A stretch of DNA of 64,000 nt from Pedobacter sp. Bi126 (GCF_918698245.1 NZ_CAKKMS010000008.1:62001-126000); one strand, 5' to 3'. Counted from the stretch's first letter, positions 8,182 through 17,946 are shown. Notes: a model not told the origin generated them from the sequence alone. A program made the numbers and translations.

Positions 8182-9891
8182 ATGAGTATAGGATTATCAG
8201 AACAAGAAGTATTACGACGTGAGTCGCTAAAACAATTACGCGCGTTAGGCATTGAGCCTTATCCTGCAGAAGCTTATGAAGTAAATGCATATGCTGCAGA
8301 TATATTAGCTAATTATGAAGTAGATAAGACAGCGTACAAGACCGTAGTATTAGCAGGTAGAATTATGAGCCGCAATATTATGGGTGCTGCGTCTTTTACG
8401 GAGTTACAGGATTCTACCGGCAGAATTCAGATCTACTTAAAGCGCGACGAACTTTGTCCTGGTGATGATAAAACCTTATATAACACAGTATTTAAAAAAC
8501 TTTTAGATATTGGCGATTTCATTGGAGTTAAAGGATATGTATTCACTACGCAAACAGGAGAAATTTCTGTACATGTTACTGAATTTAAGGTGCTTTCTAA
8601 GTCACTGCGCCCGCTACCAATCGTAAAACGCGATGATGAAGGCAATGTTTATGATGGATTTACCAATCCGGAATTGCGTTACCGCATGCGTTATGTAGAT
8701 TTAACAGTAAACCCTGATTTTAAACAGATCTTCATTAAACGTAGCAAGGTGATTAACACCATGCGCAATTATTTTGATAACCAGGGTTGGATGGAAGTAG
8801 AAACGCCTATCCTCCAGCCTATTCATGGCGGTGCTGCTGCGCGTCCTTTTGCCACACACCACAATACTTTAGATATGCCGCTTTATTTGCGTATTGCAAA
8901 TGAGTTATATTTAAAAAGATTAATCGTTGCAGGTTTTGATGGTGTATATGAATTCGGTAAAATGTTCCGTAATGAAGGGATGGACCGTACGCATAATCCT
9001 GAATTTACTTCAATGGAAATTTATGTTGCCTATAAAGATTATATCTGGATGATGGCAATGGTTGAAGAATGTTTAGAAAAAGTGGCTATTGCGACAACTG
9101 GTGCAAGTGTAGTTAAAGTTGGGGCTAACGAAATTAACTTTGAAGGACCGTACGAAAAATTAACCATGTACGAGTCGATCCAAAAATATACCGGAATTGA
9201 TGTTTCGGCAATGACGGAGGAAGAAATTGCGCAGACTTGTAAAGATTTAGGCATCGAAACCGATGATACAATGGGCCGCGGTAAATTAATTGATGAAATT
9301 TTCGGTGCAAAGGTTGAAGCGAATTTAATTCAGCCAACCTACATTACCGATTACCCGATCGAAATGACACCGCTTGCTAAAAAGCACCGTACGGCAGAAG
9401 GTTTGGTAGAGCGTTTTGAGCTATTTGTTAATGGTAAAGAGATTGCAAATGCTTATTCAGAATTGAACGATCCTATTGACCAAAAAGAGCGTTTAGAAGA
9501 TCAGTTAAAGTTAGCTGCCCGCGGTGATGACGAGGCCATGGCCATGGATGATGATTTCGTACGTGCATTAGAATATGGTATGCCGCCTACTTCAGGTTTG
9601 GGCATTGGTATTGATCGTTTGGTGATGTTAATGACCAACCAAAGTACCATCCAGGAAGTTTTATTCTTCCCGCAGATGCGCCCGGAGAAAAAGAAAATAG
9701 AAATGACACCTGAAGAAACAGAATTATATTCATTGGTTTCAGAAGGCGAACAATATCTGTTAACTGAAGTAAAAGGAAAACTGGTCGATTGGAGTAACAA
9801 AAAATGGGATACAACCTTAAAAGCTTTAACAGGAAAAGGAATTTTAAAAGTTGCCAAAACAGACGACGGCTTATTCTTATCTCATAAATAA
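8182..9891 (+). CDS. lysS: Lysyl-tRNA synthetase, class II
   Basis: A 569-residue class IIb synthetase that charges tRNA-Lys. The N-terminal OB-fold anticodon-binding domain covers about residues 55-150. The catalytic core follows, with motif 1 around RYRMRYVDL, motif 2 [14 protein letters not shown] and motif 3 [11 protein letters not shown]-terminal extension of about 70 residues, present in Bacteroidota enzymes, follows the core. I chose ATG 8182 (MSIGLSEQE) rather than the in-frame ATG at 8164, because a -7 element overlaps the latter. A terminator lies at 9955-9990. Confidence 0.96.
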   Translation: MSIGLSEQEVLRRESLKQLRALGIEPYPAEAYEVNAYAADILANYEVDKTAYKTVVLAGRIMSRNIMGAASFTELQDSTGRIQIYLKRDELCPGDDKTLYNTVFKKLLDIGDFIGVKGYVFTTQTGEISVHVTEFKVLSKSLRPLPIVKRDDEGNVYDGFTNPELRYRMRYVDLTVNPDFKQIFIKRSKVINTMRNYFDNQGWMEVETPILQPIHGGAAARPFATHHNTLDMPLYLRIANELYLKRLIVAGFDGVYEFGKMFRNEGMDRTHNPEFTSMEIYVAYKDYIWMMAMVEECLEKVAIATTGASVVKVGANEINFEGPYEKLTMYESIQKYTGIDVSAMTEEEIAQTCKDLGIETDDTMGRGKLIDEIFGAKVEANLIQPTYITDYPIEMTPLAKKHRTAEGLVERFELFVNGKEIANAYSELNDPIDQKERLEDQLKLAARGDDEAMAMDDDFVRALEYGMPPTSGLGIGIDRLVMLMTNQSTIQEVLFFPQMRPEKKKIEMTPEETELYSLVSEGEQYLLTEVKGKLVDWSNKKWDTTLKALTGKGILKVAKTDDGLFLSHK

Positions 9892-9954
9892 TCAATCTGA
9901 GCCCCGAAAAAGGGAATTCTGGATTTGATTTTAACAAAAACATAACATAAACTT

Positions 9955-9990
9955 AAAAGGCTTGCTAACAATTATTTAGCAAGCCTTTTC
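9955..9990 (+). terminator. Rho-independent terminator of lysS
   Basis: AAAAGGCTTGCTAA (9955-9968) is exactly complementary to 9976-9989, with a 7-base loop and a closing T-run. It separates lysS from the small gene at 10028. Confidence 0.9.
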
Positions 9991-10027
9991 TATATTTACG
10001 GCAATCGATAATTAAAATCATTGCGAT

Positions 10028-10240
10028 ATGAATACGTCAAGTTTAGAAATCAACGAAAGAGAATACTGCATTAAATTAAGCAAAGATGCTTTTGATTTAA
10101 CGCTGGTACGTCAGTTAATAAAAAGAATTCAGGCCGAGGCCTTATTCTTCTCAAGAGTACAAGCCGAAGAAGAAGATATCTTAAGCAAAAGAGCTCAAAG
10201 AGAAGAATTTGAAGGATTTGATTATTTAGGAGATAAGTAG
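10028..10240 (+). CDS. Small hypothetical protein, 70 aa
   Basis: A small, charged, helix-prone soluble protein (MNTSSLEINEREYCIKLSKD at the N-terminus) with a single Cys and no membrane segment. The domain is not recognised. It lies between the lysS terminator and a simple-word palindrome (10241-10318), so it is its own transcription unit. Clean codon use and a proper start support a real gene. Confidence 0.65.
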   Translation: MNTSSLEINEREYCIKLSKDAFDLTLVRQLIKRIQAEALFFSRVQAEEEDILSKRAQREEFEGFDYLGDK

Positions 10241-10318
10241 TCAGTTTTCAGTTGGTAATTCCCACTTAACAGTTAATTTAACAATTAACCAGTTAACCAA
10301 CTAAAACAATTAACCTCA

Positions 10319-10873
10319 CTAATCCACCTCCAAAGTTCCCTCTACCGAATCATCCATTGTTTTTCCTGTAATTACCGACGCTGCCATCTTTAAAAATGCA
10401 ACGGCAGTGCCGTGTTTGGTGTCCCAATAGTATCCCTCTGAAGGGATAACCTTAATCAAGGTAATATCAGGATCCTCTTTCCCTCCTTGAAACCAGGTTT
10501 TGATAAACGGGCTCCAAAGCTTGTCGATTTTAGCCTGATCCCTGCTGATTTCTGAAATTCCATAAATATTTACAAAACCCGAGTGTGCTCCGGCCTGAAA
10601 CAGCAAATGAGTAAACGGATCAGTTGAAATCTCATCATTTTTATGACTGTCTTTCATGCTCATGAACCATATATTCCCCTCATCATCGACCTGCTGAATA
10701 GCCATTGGCCTTACCGACAAGGGTACACCAGTTTTAATATTGGTACAGAAAAAACAGCTTTCAGCCTTTTCGGCTAAACTCCTAAGTTTTTCTATAGCTT
10801 CTTTGCCGCCTAAATCTTTAATGTTATTTTCTTCCTGAGTATTGTTGGTACTCCCTTCTTGTGATGTTGCCAT
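10319..10873 (-). CDS. Pyridoxamine 5'-phosphate oxidase-like flavin protein (general stress protein 26 type)
   Basis: A 184-residue protein whose core (residues about 25-165) fits the split-barrel FMN-binding fold of the general stress protein 26 group. Marks are RPMAIQQVDDEGNIWFMS, the HLLFQAG segment and WSPFIKTWFQGG. Members bind FMN or related flavins; the reaction of this subgroup is not established. The first 20 residues are polar and low-complexity. It is a monocistronic gene, convergent with the small gene at 10028. Confidence 0.8.
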   Translation of the reverse strand: MATSQEGSTNNTQEENNIKDLGGKEAIEKLRSLAEKAESCFFCTNIKTGVPLSVRPMAIQQVDDEGNIWFMSMKDSHKNDEISTDPFTHLLFQAGAHSGFVNIYGISEISRDQAKIDKLWSPFIKTWFQGGKEDPDITLIKVIPSEGYYWDTKHGTAVAFLKMAASVITGKTMDDSVEGTLEVD

Positions 10874-11037
10874 AGTATTAGATTTTATATAAACTACAAT
10901 GGAAAATAGCGTTTGGTTTTGATTTTTTGCGAGAGCGGTTGGCGAATGGCGTTAAGTAGGGCGCATAGTGTATGATTTATTGACTAAAAATTATGGAGTT
11001 TTAATCAAAGCCAATATCTTTATTTAATAGAAAGCCA

Positions 11038-11535
11038 ATGGACACAAAAAAACCGAAACCCTTTACTGCTGAAATCAAGATTATTGGCATCAATCCTTTT
11101 GTATTTGTACCGGAAGAAGCATTAAACTATGTTTTCCATCAAGCTGGGAAAGACAAAGGTCAGCTTCCAATTACAATGAAAATTGATGGGCATGAGTTTA
11201 AACAAACTTTGGTAAAATATGCGGGCGATTGGCGTTTGTACCTGAATACGCCGATGCGAAAAGCCGCAGGCAAAGCTATTGGAGATACCGCAAGCTTCGA
11301 AATTGAATTTGATACTGAAGAACGAACAATAAGGATAAACCCTAAGTTGGAACTGGCTTTAGTAGAAAATAAACAGGCTAGGGATGTATTTGACGGCCTT
11401 GCCCCCCATTTACAGAAGGAAATTATACGTTACATTGCCAACCTCAAAACGGAAGAATCGGTAAACCGCAATGTAAAAAAGGCGATTCAGTTTCTTTTGG
11501 GTAAAGAAAGATTCATCGGCAGAGATGGACTTTAA
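11038..11535 (+). CDS. DUF1905 / YdeI-type (OmdA) protein
   Basis: A 165-residue protein with an N-terminal DUF1905 beta-barrel domain (about residues 8-95) and a C-terminal helical segment with the YdeI/OmdA-type motif (LAPHLQKEIIRYIANLKTEESVNRNV). The latter occurs in proteins named for bacteriocin protection, but the role in Bacteroidota is unproven. It is cytosolic, of normal length and monocistronic. A roughly 187-base dispersed repeat follows its stop. Confidence 0.78.
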   Translation: MDTKKPKPFTAEIKIIGINPFVFVPEEALNYVFHQAGKDKGQLPITMKIDGHEFKQTLVKYAGDWRLYLNTPMRKAAGKAIGDTASFEIEFDTEERTIRINPKLELALVENKQARDVFDGLAPHLQKEIIRYIANLKTEESVNRNVKKAIQFLLGKERFIGRDGL

Positions 11536-11615
11536 TGGAAAATAGTACCATAGTTACAACGTTACCAACCTAAGTTTGAACGAACTACTGATTTTGCTTT
11601 TATCCATCAGCACAG

Positions 11616-11802
11616 TCTTGCCTCGGCTTGCCGCCGCCGAAGGGCTCTTTCTTTTTGCTGCCAAAAAGAAACAAAAACCACCGGCTGAAAATTTTTCTTT
11701 CGAAGCCAGTGGTAGGGCTAGGACAGTATAGCCCGAAAAATTTGTTAGGCCGGACTTGAGTAAAACGGAGATACAGTACTACGGCCTAGCTATGCGGAAA
11801 TA
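11616..11802 (+). repeat. Dispersed ~187-base element, copy 1
   Basis: It matches 30070-30256 in the same orientation over its whole length, with conserved blocks (CTTGCCTCGG, GCCGCCGAAGGGCTC, GGCTGAAAATTTTTC, CCCGAAAAATTTGTTAGGCC) and diverged spacers. A local hairpin TTCTTTTTG / CAAAAAGAA is kept in both copies with different loops. Copy 1 fills the gene-free stretch 11536-11912. No conserved reading frame is seen; this is a non-coding mobile or structured element. Confidence 0.8.
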
Positions 11803-11861
11803 TATGGGCACTTCAAGGCACTCATTGATATACAGAATAACGTCAATGTTAGCCCTTATTG

Positions 11862-11912
11862 ATTATAGTACAAAGGTCAATTGGTAACTGTCCTTTGTAC
11901 TATAATTTTGTT
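11862..11912 (+). terminator. Hairpin between the DUF1905 gene and dcp
   Basis: ATTATAGTACAAAGG (11862-11876) is exactly complementary to 11892-11906, with a 15-base loop, followed on the plus strand by TTTGTTTT. It lies just beyond the stop of the minus-strand peptidase gene and can serve transcripts from both sides, though the T-run is clear only on the plus strand. Confidence 0.6.
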
Positions 11913-13934
11913 TTACAACAATCCGCGTTTTTTAAGCATTGGTTTAATATCAGGATTATGCCCCCTGAAATTAAAGAACATTTTGCCAAGATCTTCGGTA
12001 TTTCCTTTGGACAGAATCATGTCCCTAAAACGCTGACCATTTGCCCTGGTCAGTCCCCCATTTTCCTGAAACCAAGAAAAGGCATCATTTTCAAGCATAG
12101 AAGTCCAGCTATAGGCGTAATAACCTGCGGCGTAGCCATTACTCCAGATATGCAGAAAATAGCTGGAGCGGTAACGTGGCGGTACATACGATAAGTTTAA
12201 ATTGGTTTTCTTTAAAGCTTCGGCTTCAAATTTGTCGACATCCTGTAATGGTGAACCCGGAGAAATCGTGTGCCACTGCATATCCAGATCGGCTGCTGCC
12301 AATGCTTCAGTAAAAATATACCCTTGGTTAAACGAACTCGCCTTTTTAATTTTATCTAATAAAGCTTGTGGCATCTGTGCTCCGGTTTGATAGTGAAGGG
12401 CATAATTCTTTAATATTTTTGGATCGGAAGCCCAATGCTCATTAAACTGTGAAGGAAATTCTACATAATCGCGGGCTACGTTTGCACCCGAAAGACTGGG
12501 ATATTGCTGGTTGGCAAACAGACCATGTAAACCGTGCCCAAATTCATGGAACATGGTTGTAACATCATCAAAACTAATTAATGCTGGTTTTCCGGTCTCG
12601 GGTTTGGTAAAATTGCAGACATTATAAATAACCGGTATCGTGCCGAATAGCTTAGATTGGGGAACAAGGTTATCCATCCAGGCACCACCATCTTTATTAT
12701 CACGCTTATAGTAATCACAATAAAACAAACCTAGCTGTTTTCCGTCTTTGTCTATCACATCAAAAACACGAACATCTTCCTGGTAAACAGGTAAATCTTT
12801 ACGTTCTTTAAAAGTAATGCCGTAAAGTTGTGTTGCAGCATAAAAAACACCGTTAATGAGTACTTTATTTAACTCGAAATAGGGTTTAACCTCGTTTTCA
12901 TCTAAATCGAATTTTGCTTTGCGAACTTGCTCGGCATAATAGTCCCAATCCCAGGGGGCTAATTTAAAGCCACCTTTTTGCTGATCAATTACGGCTTGTA
13001 TATCCGCCGCTTCACTTTTTGCTTTAGCGGTAGCAGCCGGAATAACTTTACTAAAAAAATCTTCAACTGCTTCGGGTGTTTTAGCCATCTGATTTTGTAA
13101 TTTCCAAGACGCATAATTTTTAAAGCCAAGCAATGCAGCCTGAGCAGAACGGATCTGCGCAATTCTTGAAATTATTTTACGGGTATCATTTGCATCACCT
13201 TTTTCAGCCCTGTTCCATGATTTATTAAAAAGTTCTTCTCGCTTGGCACGATCAGCCATTGATTGCAATTCGGGTTGTTGGGTAGTATTTTTTAAACCTT
13301 TGCCTGCTGCCTGCAATTGTGCGGTAAACTTTGCGCTCAAGGTAGCTTCTTCTTTGTTCAGTTCTTTAAGCTTGCCTTTGTCAGCATCAGATAGCTTTGC
13401 TCCTGCCAGTTCAAATTTTTGGCAATAATACTCCAGTAAGCGCAAGGATTCGGCATCCAGTTTCAGCTGATTCTTCTGTTTGTAAAGGGTTTCTACGCGG
13501 TTAAAAAGTTTGGTATTTAAATAGATGGCATCGGTATTTGCAGTTAATTTAGGGGCTTCCTCTTCTTTAACCTTTTGCAATTCGGGATTGGTATTGGCTC
13601 CTGTAAGCAGGTTAAAAACCATACTTGTCCGGTTCAGCAGTTGTCCGCTTTTTTCGATGGCCAGAATGGTATTTTCAAAGCTGGGTGCATCAGTCTGATC
13701 AGCAATTTTCTGGATTTCATTCATCTGCTGTTTCATCCCTTCCTCCAGTGCGGGTTTAAAATCGCCGTTTTTAATTTTGCCGAAGGCAGGCGCCTGAAAG
13801 GCAAGTTCGCTTGCTTTAAAAAAAGGATTAGCCGATGAGAAGCTTTCATTGCTTTCTTCAGCATCTTTTTTGTTATTGCAAGCACCTAGAATGGCAAAGA
13901 AGGCCAGCATCGGTAAATAAGATACTTTTTTCAT
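11913..13934 (-). CDS. dcp: M3 family peptidyl-dipeptidase, lipoprotein
   Basis: A 673-residue metallopeptidase of the thimet oligopeptidase/Dcp family, which removes C-terminal dipeptides from peptides. The zinc site HEFGH is at residues 463-467, with H463, E464 and H467, and the downstream Glu is in the following helix (around DYVEFPSQ). The N-terminus is a lipoprotein signal ending in the lipobox LGAC (C19), so the enzyme should be membrane-anchored outside the cytoplasm. The Asn run after C19 gives no clear hint of surface export. It is monocistronic, upstream of a terminator. Confidence 0.9.
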   Translation of the reverse strand: MKKVSYLPMLAFFAILGACNNKKDAEESNESFSSANPFFKASELAFQAPAFGKIKNGDFKPALEEGMKQQMNEIQKIADQTDAPSFENTILAIEKSGQLLNRTSMVFNLLTGANTNPELQKVKEEEAPKLTANTDAIYLNTKLFNRVETLYKQKNQLKLDAESLRLLEYYCQKFELAGAKLSDADKGKLKELNKEEATLSAKFTAQLQAAGKGLKNTTQQPELQSMADRAKREELFNKSWNRAEKGDANDTRKIISRIAQIRSAQAALLGFKNYASWKLQNQMAKTPEAVEDFFSKVIPAATAKAKSEAADIQAVIDQQKGGFKLAPWDWDYYAEQVRKAKFDLDENEVKPYFELNKVLINGVFYAATQLYGITFKERKDLPVYQEDVRVFDVIDKDGKQLGLFYCDYYKRDNKDGGAWMDNLVPQSKLFGTIPVIYNVCNFTKPETGKPALISFDDVTTMFHEFGHGLHGLFANQQYPSLSGANVARDYVEFPSQFNEHWASDPKILKNYALHYQTGAQMPQALLDKIKKASSFNQGYIFTEALAAADLDMQWHTISPGSPLQDVDKFEAEALKKTNLNLSYVPPRYRSSYFLHIWSNGYAAGYYAYSWTSMLENDAFSWFQENGGLTRANGQRFRDMILSKGNTEDLGKMFFNFRGHNPDIKPMLKKRGLL

Positions 13935-14014
13935 GAATATTTAAAGTTAGTTATCCATAAAAATAGTAATTTATACAGTGTAATTTTCAACAAACAAAAT
14001 TGAGCTGAAACAAA

Positions 14015-14042
14015 AAAGCCATTCCGGTTAAGAAATGGCTTT
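14015..14042 (-). terminator. Terminator of the gene at 14049-14588
   Basis: AAAGCCATT (14015-14023) pairs with AATGGCTTT (14034-14042). Read on the minus strand, a run of T follows the stem. It isolates the TPR-type membrane-protein gene from dcp. Confidence 0.75.
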
Positions 14043-14048
14043 AAAATT

Positions 14049-14588
14049 TTATCTGTAACGAACTTGCTGCTGCTTGTCCATCATGCCCATCTGATCCTTC
14101 ATTTGTTTAATCTGATCGGCCAGTAATTTATTTTTATCCGCTTTTTTCGCTTCAGCAAGATACATGGTTGCTTCGCGTTTGTTACGCTTAGCCATTGCAA
14201 TACCCGCTAAACTTAATTTTGCTAAAGCAATGTTATGATCCATTTGCATACCTAATGCAAGCGACTTTTTGAAATACTTCTCACTTTGCATCGGCGCTGT
14301 TCTGCTTTCAATTAATCCGATCAATAAATTATAATAACCATGTTGAACTTTGATCAACTGCGTTTCGTAATTGGTAATCCGATCTAAAAACATTTTTGCT
14401 TTAGGCATGTTATCTTTTCTAAGAAACCATTGTGCTAAAAGCATGTTCTCATTAAAGAAATAAGTTACAAGTACAATTATTCCCAATAAAATGGCAACAA
14501 TGCCCCATGGCCAAAAGCCGAAGATAAATAAAGCTACTGCGCCACCCAGTAAAGCAAACCCCGCAATTAATCTGATAATATTTGGCAT
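14049..14588 (-). CDS. Membrane protein with TPR-like tail
   Basis: A 179-residue protein with two adjacent hydrophobic helices at about residues 6-22 and 25-45, then a soluble helical region (about 50-170) of repeat-like helices containing YYNLLIGLIESR and AKLSLAGIAMAKRN. The tail is Gln- and Met-rich. The pattern suggests an inner-membrane hairpin with a cytoplasmic TPR-type interaction domain. I do not recognise a named family, and it is monocistronic. Confidence 0.7.
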   Translation of the reverse strand: MPNIIRLIAGFALLGGAVALFIFGFWPWGIVAILLGIIVLVTYFFNENMLLAQWFLRKDNMPKAKMFLDRITNYETQLIKVQHGYYNLLIGLIESRTAPMQSEKYFKKSLALGMQMDHNIALAKLSLAGIAMAKRNKREATMYLAEAKKADKNKLLADQIKQMKDQMGMMDKQQQVRYR

Positions 14589-14702
14589 AAATTTTATTCT
14601 AATTATTTTTTTTGCAAATATCGTGTTTAAATGGCAGAAATTAGATTTTAAAACAATAATTTCATTAAAAATTTAAAAGCTCACAAAAACCGTCTCTTAA
14701 AT

Positions 14703-15221
14703 ATGAAAATCCTATTATCCATCACCCTAATCGTACTTGCAATGAATGTTTCTGCACAGGAAGTTAATAAAAAAATCCACGATCAAGTCCACAATAAAGA
14801 TATTCTGATTAACGCCTGTACGCGTGAAGGAATTACCGCTTTTCCTGAGTTTAAAGAAATGTATGATCCACTTTATGCGGCGTATGTACCGGATGCAGCA
14901 ACCATGATCGAACTGAAAAAACTGGTTAAAAACGAAAAAATAAAAATTGTTTTGGGCACCTGGTGCGGCGATAGCAAAGCAAACGTACCAAACTTTCTTA
15001 AAATTTTAGATGCCTTACACTTTAAAGGGAAAAACGTAGAAATTATTGCAGTAGATGGAAATAAAAAGGCTGAAAACGGCATCCTAGACGGCCTGGATAT
15101 TGTAAGGGTACCAACATTTATTGTTCTTGATAAAAAAGGAAAAGAACTGGGACGGATTATAGAGGGACCAAAAACAACGCTCGAGGGTGATTTACTGGCG
15201 ATATATAAGAAGAAATCTTAA
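14703..15221 (+). CDS. Thioredoxin-fold periplasmic protein with single active-site Cys
   Basis: A 172-residue exported protein with a signal peptide (residues 1-18, ending VSAQ) and a thioredoxin fold. The active site is WCGDS, with C88 and Ser91, so the second (resolving) Cys is absent. The cis-Pro loop RVPTF is present. Lack of the second Cys argues against a classical disulfide reductase; monothiol or peroxide chemistry is possible. It is monocistronic, followed by a simple-word palindrome (15241-15402). Confidence 0.8.
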   Translation: MKILLSITLIVLAMNVSAQEVNKKIHDQVHNKDILINACTREGITAFPEFKEMYDPLYAAYVPDAATMIELKKLVKNEKIKIVLGTWCGDSKANVPNFLKILDALHFKGKNVEIIAVDGNKKAENGILDGLDIVRVPTFIVLDKKGKELGRIIEGPKTTLEGDLLAIYKKKS

Positions 15222-15420
15222 ACTTTTTAAGAAGATTTTGGTTCATAGTTTAATGGTCCATGGTCGATGGCCAAGGAGTTCAGACCTAATAGCTTAATAC
15301 TTACGGACTCAGTTTAATAATTTATAGATAACGGCCCATGGTCTAAACTGAACACCCAAACCATTGACCATAAACTATCAAACCATCAACCATATTACAT
15401 AAACATCTTACATAAAAAAC

Positions 15421-16101
15421 ATGTCTGCAGCATTAGAACCAGGTTGGTTAGCCGTTTTAGAGGAAGAATTTGAAAAAGACTACATGAAAAGCCTTAAATC
15501 TTTTTTACAGGAGGAGAAAAACAAAGGAGCCACGGTTTACCCAAAAGGTACTGATATTTTCAACGCATTAAATACCACACCATTTGACCAGGTAAAGATC
15601 GTGATTTTAGGTCAAGACCCCTATCATGGTGCTGGCCAGGCGCATGGCCTGTCATTTTCAGTACAACGCGGTGTAGCCGTTCCACCCTCGTTAAAAAACA
15701 TTTACAAAGAGCTGGAAACTGATATTGAAGATTTTAAAACACCAAACCATGGGAACTTAACGCATTGGGCAGAACAAGGCGTATTGTTGTTAAATGCAAC
15801 TTTAACCGTTCGTGCTTCGGAAGCAGGCTCGCATCAAAACCGTGGCTGGGAAATTTTCACTGATGAAATTATTAAAGCTCTATCTCAAAAACGCGAACAT
15901 ATCGTATTTCTGTTGTGGGGTAAATATGCGCAACAAAAAGCGGCTTTAATTGATCAGAAAAAACATTATGTACTTACGGCTGCCCATCCATCACCATTTT
16001 CGGCCTACAATGGCTTCTTTGGATCGAAACACTTCTCTAAAGCAAATCAGCTTTTAGTACAGAACAACTTAAGCCCTATCGACTGGAACTTACCAGCCTA
16101 A
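15421..16101 (+). CDS. ung: Uracil-DNA glycosylase, family 1
   Basis: A 226-residue enzyme that removes uracil from DNA. The catalytic motif GQDPYHG gives D66 and H69, N125 (LLLNA) contacts uracil, and [13 protein letters not shown] gives H189. Length is that of family 1 UDG. Its stop overlaps the next start as TAATG, so the alpha/beta hydrolase is probably translated by re-initiation. Confidence 0.96.
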   Translation: MSAALEPGWLAVLEEEFEKDYMKSLKSFLQEEKNKGATVYPKGTDIFNALNTTPFDQVKIVILGQDPYHGAGQAHGLSFSVQRGVAVPPSLKNIYKELETDIEDFKTPNHGNLTHWAEQGVLLLNATLTVRASEAGSHQNRGWEIFTDEIIKALSQKREHIVFLLWGKYAQQKAALIDQKKHYVLTAAHPSPFSAYNGFFGSKHFSKANQLLVQNNLSPIDWNLPA

Positions 16102-16748
16102 TGAATACTTACTTTATCAGCGGTTTAGGTGCCGATAAAAGGATTTTTTCTAAGCTAAAGCTTAATGAAAACATCAATATGATTCATATCGATTGGATTA
16201 GTCCGAATAAAAACGAATCATTAGCTTCTTACGCCGAACGATTAAGTAAGGTGATTGACTTAAGCCAACCATTTGCTTTGGTTGGCGTTTCTTTTGGAGG
16301 GATGATTGCAGTGGAAATGGCCAAATTACTAAAACCTGCAACAACGATTATCATTTCGAGCACCATGTTAAGCACTCATCTGCCAGCATTATACCGTTTC
16401 GCAGGCAAGCTAGGTCTACTGAAATTTATCCCCGCTCAGTTTTTAAAATCATCGAACAAGCTCACTCAAAATTATTATTTCGGTACGCGTTCCAGTAGCG
16501 AGAAAACTTTGTTGAGCAAAATTATAAAAGATACCGATCCTTATTTTTTGAAATGGGCAATAGGGAGTATTTTAAGCTGGAAAAATAAAATCAGACCTAA
16601 AAACATCTACCATATCCACGGTACCAATGATAAAATTTTGTATTCGAAAATTGCTCAGCCAGATTTTGTGATTAAAAACGGAACACACTTTATGGTTTAT
16701 CAAAATGCTGATGAAATTTCTGGAATTATTGATAAATTGCTCTTGTAA
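16101..16748 (+). CDS. Alpha/beta hydrolase
   Basis: A 215-residue hydrolase. The nucleophile elbow is GVSFGGM, the acid is probably the Asp in HGTNDKIL and the base the His in NGTHFMV near the C-terminus. There is no signal peptide. The start codon overlaps the ung stop by one base (TAATG), so it is coupled to ung. The substrate is unknown; linkage to DNA repair may be accidental. Confidence 0.82.
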   Translation: MNTYFISGLGADKRIFSKLKLNENINMIHIDWISPNKNESLASYAERLSKVIDLSQPFALVGVSFGGMIAVEMAKLLKPATTIIISSTMLSTHLPALYRFAGKLGLLKFIPAQFLKSSNKLTQNYYFGTRSSSEKTLLSKIIKDTDPYFLKWAIGSILSWKNKIRPKNIYHIHGTNDKILYSKIAQPDFVIKNGTHFMVYQNADEISGIIDKLLL

Positions 16749-16804
16749 TTCTACCAACTAACGAATTACTTAAAAATCATCCTAAAAACATTATTAACTA
16801 ATTA

Positions 16805-17227
16805 ATGGATTTTATTGTGATCAATAAAACTTTTCTCGACCAATTAGAATACAAGGTTACAGGTGCTTGTATAGAAGTAAATAGAATTCTCGGCCCTGGC
16901 CTTCTCGAAAGTGTTTACCAGAAGTGCTTAATGAGAGAACTACAGCTACAAAACATAAATTTTACTACTGAACATCCTATTATACTTTCTTATAAGGATG
17001 TGCTACTAAACACAGAGCTCAAGGTAGATTTGGTGATTGAAAACTGCCTGGTATTAAAACTAAAAGCAGTTGAGCGTATATTACCCATTCATGAAGCACA
17101 GATTTTAACCTATATGAAATTACTAAAAATACCAAAAGGATTATTGATCAATTTCAATTCGACCAATATAGTTCATAACGGAAAAAAGAGTTTTGTTAAT
17201 GAATTTATGTACGATATAAACCCTTAA
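16805..17227 (+). CDS. GxxExxY protein
   Basis: A 140-residue member of the GxxExxY family (TIGR04256), found widely in Bacteroidota and related to PD-(D/E)XK nucleases. The namesake motif is present as GLLESVY with G32, E35 and Y38. In the nuclease-like core, D75 is kept but the usual ELK triad is KLK (K85, K87), so the metal-binding Glu is replaced by Lys. This copy may be catalytically inactive. It is monocistronic. Confidence 0.82.
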   Translation: MDFIVINKTFLDQLEYKVTGACIEVNRILGPGLLESVYQKCLMRELQLQNINFTTEHPIILSYKDVLLNTELKVDLVIENCLVLKLKAVERILPIHEAQILTYMKLLKIPKGLLINFNSTNIVHNGKKSFVNEFMYDINP

Positions 17228-17259
17228 ACATAAAAGCATGAACGCCCAACTTAGATGAT

Positions 17260-17310
17260 CTCAGGTGGCTTAGGTGGAAAAAAAATAGTGGACCACCTTA
17301 GTCACCTCAG
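17260..17310. repeat. Intergenic hairpin of simple words
   Basis: The segment CTCAGGTGGCTTAGGTGG (17260-17277) pairs with 17293-17310 at 15 of 18 positions. It lies between the convergent GxxExxY and Lrp genes and may end both transcripts. Similar palindromes occur elsewhere in the window. Confidence 0.65.
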
Positions 17311-17348
17311 GACACCTTAGCATTTTAGGTTGCCGTAATTACTTAGTG

Positions 17349-17819
17349 TTAATACTCCAAAGGCACAATTGGTTCTTTTTTCGTGGTCGACATAATCATC
17401 ATCGTTTGGAAAGTTTTAACCACAGAAATCTTACTGATTTTATCCATGATTAAACGTTCGTACGCTTTAATGTCTTTCACATAAACCTTTAACAAAAAAT
17501 CGGCCTGACCAGTAACGTGGTGACACTCCGTGATTTCCTTGATTTGATTTACTTCATCCAAAAAGATCTGAATGGTGTTATTTTTATGAAAATCGAGTTG
17601 AATCTGAATAAAGGTTTTTATACCTAAACCCAGTTTTTCTTCATCTACCAAGGCATGATAACTTTTAATATATCCAGCCATTTCAAGCTTGCGTACACGC
17701 TCTAAAGTTGGTGCAGGTGATAAACCAATTTCTTGGGATAAAAGCAAGTTGGTAATTCTTCCATTCTCTTGAAGAATTCTTAAAATTTTAAAGTCAATTT
17801 TATCTAATTCAGATGCCAT
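17349..17819 (-). CDS. Lrp/AsnC family transcriptional regulator
   Basis: A 156-residue Lrp-type regulator: N-terminal winged helix-turn-helix (residues about 5-60, LSQEIGLSPAPTLERVRKLE) and a C-terminal RAM/AsnC ligand-binding domain (about 65-145, HHVTGQADFLLKVYV). Family members respond to amino acids as octamers. It diverges from the mntR-like gene, with 127 bases between starts; no direct link to manganese is implied. Confidence 0.9.
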   Translation of the reverse strand: MASELDKIDFKILRILQENGRITNLLLSQEIGLSPAPTLERVRKLEMAGYIKSYHALVDEEKLGLGIKTFIQIQLDFHKNNTIQIFLDEVNQIKEITECHHVTGQADFLLKVYVKDIKAYERLIMDKISKISVVKTFQTMMIMSTTKKEPIVPLEY

Positions 17820-17907
17820 ATGGTGTTAAAGGTATTTGAGAATACAAACATAACCAAATTATATTCTAAATTTTAACATAATTTATCATATATATTTTAA
17901 ATAAAAA

Positions 17908-17927
17908 TTTTTAGATTTACCTAAAAA
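17908..17927 (+). promoter_or_regulatory. Candidate operator/promoter of the mntR-mntH unit
   Basis: TTTTTAG (17908-17914) and CTAAAAA (17921-17927) form a perfect palindrome with a 6-base spacer. It resembles DtxR/MntR operators such as TTTAGG-N6-CCTAAA in form. It overlaps TAGATTTA (17912-17919), a near match to the -7 element, so binding would block transcription. It is 20 bases upstream of the regulator's start codon. Confidence 0.6.
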
Positions 17928-17946
17928 TAAAATTAGATAAACATAA

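Noticed and set aside
11859-12194. 111-residue plus-strand frame
   Set aside because: It lies antisense to the M3 peptidase and has no family likeness.
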